From: Heliocidaris tuberculata
Taxonomy: Eukaryota; Echinodermata; Echinoidea; Camarodonta; Echinometridae
DNA: 64,000 nt
Direction: 5' to 3'
NCBI GenBank assembly: GCA_025618425.1
Contig: CM046841.1
Span: 7,411,068 to 7,475,067 of the forward strand
Shown here piece after piece: positions 48,401-57,400 of this stretch (position 1 is its first letter; the number at the start of each line of letters is the position of its first letter). Position numbers and translations under genes: made by a program. Below the pieces are notes generated by a model. It saw nothing but the letters and a program-made list of their open reading frames with translations. It made no database searches and was not told the origin of the DNA.

Positions 48401-51400
48401 CAAAATACCCCTGTTTGCCAAATTTCTGTGCCACGGGTCTTGTGAAACTGGAGATAACGGTTTTTAAAGATTTTCAATGGCGGCCATTTTGAAATCCAAG
48501 ATGGCGGCCGACCCAGTGGTCAGATCGCTTGTGGCCGGCAATTTTTGAAATCAGTGCCCCAAAATACCCCTGTATGCCAAATTTCATGCTTTCTGCCGGA
48601 TCCGAGCAACTTGACCATTTTTTGTTACATATCTGCCCTACTATAATAAGCTTGTTGAGTTGCAGGGAAAATTTGATGATCTGGAAAAGCTCGGTGTTTT
48701 CGCACGCCCTGAGGATGTTGGCATTACGGTTGAATATGTTAATCCGTCATTCCTTGTGAAAAAGCCCAATGGAGGTTCCTGGTTGGTAACGGCCTTTGCT
48801 GATGTTCGACGCTACTCTAAACCACAGCCCTCAGTTCTACCAGATGTTGATTCCACGTTGAGAAAGATAGGACAGTGCAGGTACATTATTGCTTCTGATC
48901 TTGCAAGTGCTTTTTACCAAATACCTCTCTCACGCGAGTCAATGAAGTACTGTGGTGTTGTTACCCCTTTCCGAGGTATCAGAGTGTATACCCGCTGTGC
49001 CATGGGTATGCCGGGTTCTGAAACTACATTAGAGGAATTGATGTGTTGAGCACTTGGAGATTCGTTGTTTGAGGGGGTCGTTGTCAAGCTCGCAGATGAC
49101 TTGTACTGTGATGCCGACACCCCACAGGCCCTTTTGCAGAATTGGTCCCGGGTTTTACAGGCTCTAGCCTCCAATGGACTCAACCTCTCTTCATCCACGA
49201 CTACCGTCTGTCCAAAGACCACCACTATCTTAGGATGGGTCAGGTCTGAGGGAACTCTCAAAGCAAGTCCACACAGAGTGACAACTCTGTCAAGCTGCTC
49301 ACCTCCCTCTACTGTGAAAGGCATGAGATCTTTCATTGTATTGGATTCTCAGGATTGCATTCACTGGACAGATGGGCTACACAATGTTTTCAACAAGGCT
49401 CAGTCTGTCATTAGGTCTTCTCAGACTTCGTGGCCGACAGATTACCTGGCTTCCTTGTGAAGTAGAGGCACTATCCATCGCCGCTGCCACCAAGCATTTC
49501 AGCCCATACATCATACAGTCATGCCACCCTGTCTGCATCCTTACTGACAGCAAACCGTGTGTCTAGGCCTATGAAAAGCTATGTCGTGGGGAATTTTCTG
49601 CCAGTCCGAGGGTCTCTACATTTCTCGCGACGGTGAGCCGGTACCAGGTTTCCCTACGTCATCTGGCAGGCTCAGCTAATGTCCCCGCCGACTTTGCAAG
49701 CAGAAATGCTCCCCTATGTCATGATTCGAAATGCCAGGTGTGTGCCTTCATCTCTCAAATGGAAGACTCCGTTGTCCATCTCGCTTCCATTGAAGACATT
49801 TTCTCAGGGAAGACTCGACTTCCATTCACATCCCGCCATGCATGGGGAAAGATCCAGTCTGACTACCCAGCCCTTCGCCACAAACATGCTCATCTCGTGC
49901 AGGGTACTCGCCCATCTAAAAAGCTAACGAATATTTGTGATGTGAAGCGATATCTCCATGTTGCCACCATTGCTAATGATTGCTTACTAGTAGTACGACA
50001 AGACCGTACATTCTTGCCGCATCGGGAGTGTATCGTTCCCCGTAATGTGCTACAGGGAGTTCTTACTGCCCTTCATCTCCAGCTGAGTCACCCTACGCCA
50101 CATCAAGTCAAACAGGTAGTGTCTCGGTACTTCTATGCCTTAGACCTCGATGCAGCCATTCACCAGGTGACTGTTGGTTGCCACAGTTGTCTCTCCCTCC
50201 GGAATGTTCCTCACGCAGCAACTCCCCAGTCTACAAGTGACCCCCCAAATGTGGTAGGAGTGTCCTTTGCCGCAGATGTCATCGAGCGTTCGTTTTTGCT
50301 CATTTTTCGTACTCAGAGAAACTGTCACTTCGTATACCGTGAGCACCTTGATACCAGACGAATGCAAGGAGACCCTCTGCAATGCTCTCCTTCAGTTATG
50401 CACACCCTTACGGCCCCGTGATGGTCCTCTTGCTGTTGTACGTACTGACCCTGCTCCAGGATTTGTAGCCCTCCAACACGATGAATCGCTCCACAGGCAG
50501 GGTATTGCTGTCGAACTTGGTAACGCCAAAAACATCAACAAGAACCCTGTGGTTGAGAAAGCTGTACGCGAGCTGGAAGATGAGTTTCTTCGTGATGATC
50601 CCCATGGTGGCCCTGTTATCCTCCTTGCACTCGCTCTGGCCACTACATGCCTTAACAGTCGCCTCCGTGGTGTTGGACTTTCCGCTCGTGAACTGTGGAC
50701 CCAACGTGACCAATTCACCAGCGAACAGATTCCTTTGCATGACATGGTCATCACTGCAACTCAACATGAGAGACGTCTTTCTAATCATGGTCCGAGCGTA
50801 CAGTCAAAATCGCACAAACGCCCATCTTCCAGGGTTGAGTCTAACGTTCACGTTGGTGATCTTGTCTATCTGCGTTCTGATCGATCCAAGACCCAGGCCC
50901 GCCCTCGTTACCTTGTCTGTAGTGTGGAGGGTGAGTGGTGTAACATTCGTAAGTTTGTGGGCAGTCAACTCCGGTCCGCATCATACCGTGTCCGACGTTT
51001 TGACTGCCTGAAAGTACCCCCTGAGTTTCCCTCCTCGAACCCTTCGCAGCACAGGGTCCCTGAGAGCGACGATGACCATGCTGACAGTCTGCCCATCCCC
51101 ACGCCGACAGACGACACCCAATATTCGCGAGATGCCCCCGATGACACCGGTGTGCCCGAGGTCCACATACCTCCTCCTGACCCCCCTGATATCCCACACG
51201 AACTGTCTACCCCTCAAGATGGAGGGGTAGACTGAACAGTCTGGTACACCAATGACTCCTAATTCTCCTATGCCCCCCAAGTAGCAGACGGTATCCCTTA
51301 CGCAATCGCTGTCCCCCATCACATTTTAAGGACTATGTCCGCGATTAAATGCGCCTTGTTTTGGTGTCCCCTTTCCTTACAGTGCCCCCCCCCCCCCCAC

Positions 51401-54400
51401 TCTTGCACTGGATGTTTTGTGTCCCCATGCATGTTGGGTTGATTGTCAGTCTTTTTCAGTGGACATTAATTTTTTTTCACATGTATTTTCCCTTTTCTCT
51501 GCTATACAGGCAAGTTGTTTCGTGTCTGTTTATTTGCTGATAATTACTGCTTCTTGCTTTATGTACTACCATTTATTATGTATCAGTATGTACCATCGTT
51601 GTACACCTATTGCCCTTTTTGCCTTATGAGGAGCATATCACAAATATTTTTTTTCCTTTCAGTGGCTAGTTTCCTATTGTTTTTTTTATCATTGCTTAAT
51701 ACTCGTTGTTTTCGTGCTTGGTTCTGCTTGGTTAATGTGTTTTCCATGCCATTTTTTTTTCTTCATGATTTCAGAAGGGGGTATGTAATATGAGTTTTTA
51801 AGTTTTATTAAAGTTGTATACTATTAGATGTAAAGTTTGTTAAAAGCCTTTGAGCAGGTTGAAATAGTAATCTGATTATGTTACACATACCTTGATTCAT
51901 TAACTTATGCCTTAGTCAATAAGGGTTATTTGAGTATTTAGAGTTCATGTGTTGATCTACGTTCGTTAGGTATTTACTCAACGATGGCTATTTGAATATT
52001 CTAAGGTTCATGTGTTTATATGTTGTTGTTGTTGTTGTTTTCATAAGATGTTCTTTGCTTAGATTCTAATGTTATTTGATAGTCAAATGCTTTTTGTTTA
52101 TTTGCATATTTAAATGCCTTAACAAAATTTTAAAGCTGCCGTGTTGGCCTATATAGTTTTAATATATCTGAAAGAAGAAAGAAGTTATTACGCCAGTTGA
52201 GTTGTTAATTGCTATTAATAACCACAGCGCCATCTGTGTTGACTGTATGTATATGTCCGTCTGGCACTATCACCGCTATATTGTAATAAAGCTTTATCAA
52301 TCTGTTGCACCCGATTCTTTCTTTACTTCGCTAAACATAATTATGTACCTGTTCATCTGAGCAAAGAATGAAGCTTTCATTGAAGAAGGTGCTGGAAACT
52401 CGTTTCTCTTCTCCTTCAATACCAAGGATACATTCATAGGACTGGACCTGATAAAATAAGAAATAATGCACACTAGTTTTATGATGGCACACGCTTTATA
52501 GTCGGTTCCAGGACACCCACCCCCTGGACAACTACCCCCCCCCCCCCGGATAACCACCCGTAGGATAACCACCCTATAGGACAACTACCCCCTAGGACAA
52601 CTACCTCCTAGGGCAACCACCCTCTAGGACAACTACCCCCCGGACAACTACCCCCAGACAACTAACCCTTAGGGCAACCACTCTTTAGGACATCTTGACA
52701 AATACCACCCAAGGTAACTACCATCCAAATAACTACCCCCGGACATTAACGACTTAGGGTAATTATTAAAGGGAAATCCAACCTTAATAGCAAGTTGCTT
52801 TGAAAGAAAGAGGAAAAATCAGAGAAGCAGATTGGTGAAAGTTTGAACGAAATCGGACAAGCAATAAGAAAGTTATGAATTTTTGAAAGTTGTAATCACT
52901 ATACATATGGGAATTTCAAATTGGCCGAATAGGTAATGTCACTGTGATGTAGCTGTGGACAACTCCCCCATTCGCTCCAACACACAAAATGACTAAAATG
53001 TCACTTTTTTCAAAATGTATTACTCAGTAGGATCTTTTTCTTTCATGATGACCTATAACAATATGCTATCTCCAATATATTCTGAGTACTGCCCCGAGGG
53101 TAAAAGCGCCTTGAAGAAAACCGCAAATTAATATTTTTGTGACGACAAATGGGAGAGTTGTCCACAAAAATGTCACAATTGAATCACCAAATTGCTAATT
53201 TGAGATTCGCATTGATGTAGTTATCTCATTTTTCAAACATCCATAACTTTCTTATTCCTCGTCCGATTTCTTTCAAACTTTCACCATCCTGTTTTTCTTA
53301 TTTTTCTGCTTTCACACAAATCAACTCATTACCAAGGTTGGATTGCCCTTTAATCGGACAACAACCAACATACTCTCACCCATGGCATGTAGGTCAACTA
53401 CCCCCCCCCCCCCAAAAAAAAACAGTTACAACTCCCTCGATGGCATTTAAACTTATTTCGGCCAAGGGAGGACGTGGAGGGGGGGGGGGTAAGGATATAA
53501 TGAGAGGACCGGGGGTATCTATCTCCCACGGTGAGAACTTTTTGGAAATCTGGTTATAAATGGGATATTGGTGCATTATAATGTTAAAATTCACCTCACC
53601 ACGTGAGTTAAATGTGTCTATACCCATGACCCAGAAGGAAAAACCAGTTGCAACCAGACCAGTTGAACCAGTTAAATTCTAACTGGTAACTCTGGAAATT
53701 GAAACATCGGTATAACTGGTCTAACTGGTCTAGTTAAAAGTGAACTGGTCAAAAACCAGTTGGAGATTTCAACTGGTATTTTTAACTGGTCTTGTAACTG
53801 GTATTTCCAACTGGTCTTACTGGTGCTTTTCCAACTGGTGTTTCCAACTGGTCTTACTGGTGCTTTTCCAATTGGTGTTTCCACCAACTGGTCTTACTGG
53901 TCTTACTGGTGTTTCCAACTGGTCTTACTGGTATTTTCCAGGGTCAACTAGAAACTTCCATTGGTTTCTTATATAGCAAGATCAGTGTAATACACTTGTG
54001 ATGATGGTTAGTGAATTACTCTTTCTGTTGTTATTTGAAATATGTAATGCAAAATCATACATTTTTATTGTGAAATATTTTACACAAATATCTAGAATAG
54101 ATATTCAAACAAAGAAATAAGATTGCATTTGTATTTCACTTTAAATGTTGATTTCTCTAGAAAAAATAGCAAATATGCAAATGAGGTAAAACCAGTTGAT
54201 CAACTGGTCTAACTGGTCAAAAACCAGTTGGAAATTCTAATTGAAACAAAAACTGGAATTAAACCAGTTGACCATATCTGGAAACTCATCTTGCTTTATC
54301 GATTGACAATAATGATAACAACAACAACAACAACAACAATAATAATAATTATTATTATTATAATAGTAATGATAATGATGATGATGATGATGATGATAAT

Positions 54401-57400
54401 AATGATAATAATAATGATAATAATGATAATAATAACAGTAATGTTGATGATGACAAAAGTAGTAATAATGTCTTTGTTATATCAGAAGTATCCCAGAATA
54501 AAATTGCCAGCCGGAGTTTACTCAATCATCAACTGGTTTAACTGGAAATATGGCCATTGTTTAATCGACAGTTACACCAGTTGGATCAAAAATAGTTCAA
54601 CTGGTTGTAGAGTGCGTGAGGGGGGGGGGGTATGACAAATGGCTGGAATATTTGTTTTCCTTCCTGTTCCCTCCCTTAATTGTTGACCATGCAAAACGTC
54701 GAATAGAGAGTTGATATTGCACATGGGAATACCTGCCTTCATGCTCTGAAGAAATCTAAGGCAATATTTTACAATTAAGAGTACGAGTATTCAGTCGTAT
54801 TCCATGTGCTTTTAGTGGTACTTTCATTTCGACCAGCGAGCGTAGCGAGCGAGCAACCCCCCTCCCCCCACCCAACAAAAAAACAAAACAAAACAAAACA
54901 ATTTTTTTTTAAATGATAGTATACATAAACTAGTTTTTGTTGTTTTTTTTTAATGTGATAAACTAGATTCTATTGTTGGAAGTTGGAAGTTGGAGTAGGA
55001 ACAATTAAGCGAGCAAGCATGAGCGAAAACAAATATTTCTCTTTTAATAAAATTTGGTATATCATCTGGGTTTTATTGTTGCAGGTCCGGGCAGAAACTT
55101 TTCTAAAGGACATATCAATTCTATTTTGGCGAGCAAGCGTAGCGAACGAGCACAATCTTGTTCCATGTGATGTTAAGTCCAATTTGGGGTACTTTTCCTA
55201 GAGGGTGGTTGTCCTAGGGGGTAGTTGTCCAGGGGGTAGTTGTCCGAGGGGTCGTTGTCCTAGAGGGTGGTTGTCCTAGAGGGTAGTTGTCTGGGGGGTA
55301 GTTGTCCGGGGGGTAGTTGTCCGAGGGGTAGTTGTCGTAGAGAATGGTTGTCCTAGAGGGTAGTTGTCCGAGGGGTAGTTGTCGTAGAGGGTAGTTGTCT
55401 GGGGGTAGTTGTCCGGGGGGGTTAGTTGTCCTAGGGGGTAGTTGTCCAGGGGGCAGTTGTCCAGGGGGTAGTTGTCCTAGAGGGTGGTTGTCTTAGGGGG
55501 TAGTTGTCTGGGGGGTAGTTGTCCGGGGGTAGTTGTCTTAGGGGGTGGTTGTTCTGGGGGGTAGTTGTCTGGGGGTAGTTGTCCGGGGGGTAGTTGTCCT
55601 AGAGGGTGGTTGCCCTAGGGGGAAGTTAGTCGGGGGGGGGGGGGTAATCAATTTAGAGGGTAATTGTCCCGGGGGTGGTCGTCCTAGGGGGTGGTTGCCC
55701 TAGGGGGTAGTTGTCCTAGGTGGTAGTTGTCCTAGGGGTGGTTATCCTAGGGGTGGTTATCCGGGGGTGGTTGTCCAGGGGGTAGGTGTCCGGATACGTT
55801 TATAGTCATTTCACACTTGCTCCTACAACAGTAAACTATGCAATGTCACTGCAGTTATATATCAATTGTCAGTATAGAAACCAATGTATTCTGATAGCAG
55901 ATTACAAGAGTCAAATTATGATTGTTGGGAAACGCATAGAAAATCATGTTTCCTATTTCGATAACACTTGCTTACATAAAAGATCGCAATCCATCATTGA
56001 TATACAGGTTTATTAAATATAATCAAATAGATAGCAGATTGTACTTTTTCAGTCTCATCAGTGTCTTTGATTAGGCAACTAGATATTGGCGCTCTACAAA
56101 TTCTCGGATTTGATTGTAAGAAAATCTTCCGAGATAAGGGTACCAGTGAGGTATGTGACTGGGTAAACGGCGGGTTGAATACTTCACAGATGGGGGGCAT
56201 GCTGTTTCTGGACAGCGCTACGTGTTCTAGACCTCTTTCAAGTCCTGTTAATTTTCCAAGGCCTTCTTACAAGGGGGGATATCTGCCACTAAAATTCAAC
56301 CTTTGTCTTTTACCACCCTCATGAAACTTAGATGACTTTAATGTAATGCAGTTCCTACCTTTGACTGATCTGTAGGTAGATTCTTTGCTGAAAGTGAGTA
56401 GCCAGAAACAATATTGACAGGGATCAAAACTGGTTCTGATGTCCCGAGCAGCTGAGGGCAGAAACCCTGGCCTTTGTTTCCAGAATATATGGGGTTCTGT
56501 AAAAACAAAAACAAAACATGTTAAACAGGAAGGACAATAGACAAAAATACCTCTTCATTTCCCCTTCCATCATCTGCATGTACATATATGAGTTCAATAG
56601 AATATATTGTTATCTTAGAATGCATCAAATTGAAATGAGGATAACTTATCCTTGGAACTTTACTTAACTTGGAAGGTTAATCATTCTCTTAATTGCTTAC
56701 ATTGTCTCCAATAACCACTGTATCTCCGGGTTGACATGAGCTGCTATCATCTGTACATCTGTTGTCATAAACACACCAGTCACATGGCCATGGGCTTGAT
56801 ACACAAGATGAACAACTGCAAGAAAGGGTAACAGATAAGCTGCAGGTGATACTGTTCAATGCATCCTCGTATCATCTAGTCGTTACTTTGTTTATTGCAT
56901 CATTGCATCTATCACTGGCACAACGTCCATTCATATATCTTCAATTTACAACCATTATTTCATAACTATTTTTTATTACACCTGCTGCGATATTTTTTAT
57001 AGTTTATTATCATAATAAGGCCTAGTAATAATATAATATAATAATTTTAAAAATAACCATTCTAAATTCATTCGTGTAATGATATTCATGCACATATTCT
57101 AAAAATTGGAAGGAGGGACAGTAATGAAACAAAGAAATCATAGAACTTACGATGTTGAGTACGTGCATTCAAACAATATTAACTCTGTGCTGACAAAGCT
57201 TACATCGGTTTCAGTTGAAATAATGGAAAGCGTCAGTGTTACGTGGTCCACTGGAAAAACAGGAAAAGAGTAGAAAATTACTTTTTAATTACAAAGAATC
57301 ATACATTCAGCTATCCATGGTAGAATTTTCCTTTAAAAAATTAAACTGGTGACAGCCTCATGTTCCAAAAACATGTACATGTACATAAATATTTAAATAT

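Larger units (their letters stand above)
45173..52330 (+). mobile_element. Ty3/gypsy-like LTR retrotransposon, broken, antisense in plexin intron 5
   Basis: 7,158 bp including a 1.3 kb foreign insert. Layout: 5' LTR, tRNA-Leu-type PBS, gag, protease, reverse transcriptase, RNase H, integrase, polypurine tract, 3' LTR. It is flanked by CTAA direct copies (45169-45172, 52331-52334). Order RT-RNase H-integrase fits Ty3/gypsy. It has several frameshifts, three clear in-frame stops and a deletion in RNase H, so it is dead. The LTRs have clear substitutions between them, indicating some age. Confidence 0.88.
52504..55798. mobile_element. 3.3-kb foldback element with minisatellite arms
   Basis: Flanked by TTTATAGTC (52495-52503 and 55799-55807). 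Left arm 52504-52750 is GGACAACTACCCCCTA-type units; right arm 55201-55798 is the same unit inverted (GGGGGTAGTTGTCCTA). The interior holds a TTAA element, an AACTGGTC repeat and microsatellites but no recognisable gene. Structure resembles Drosophila FB and sea urchin TU elements. Confidence 0.8.

Noticed and set aside
53740..53976. 78-codon Trp/Leu-rich ORF
   Set aside because: Direct translation of the AACTGGTCTTACTGG repeat.
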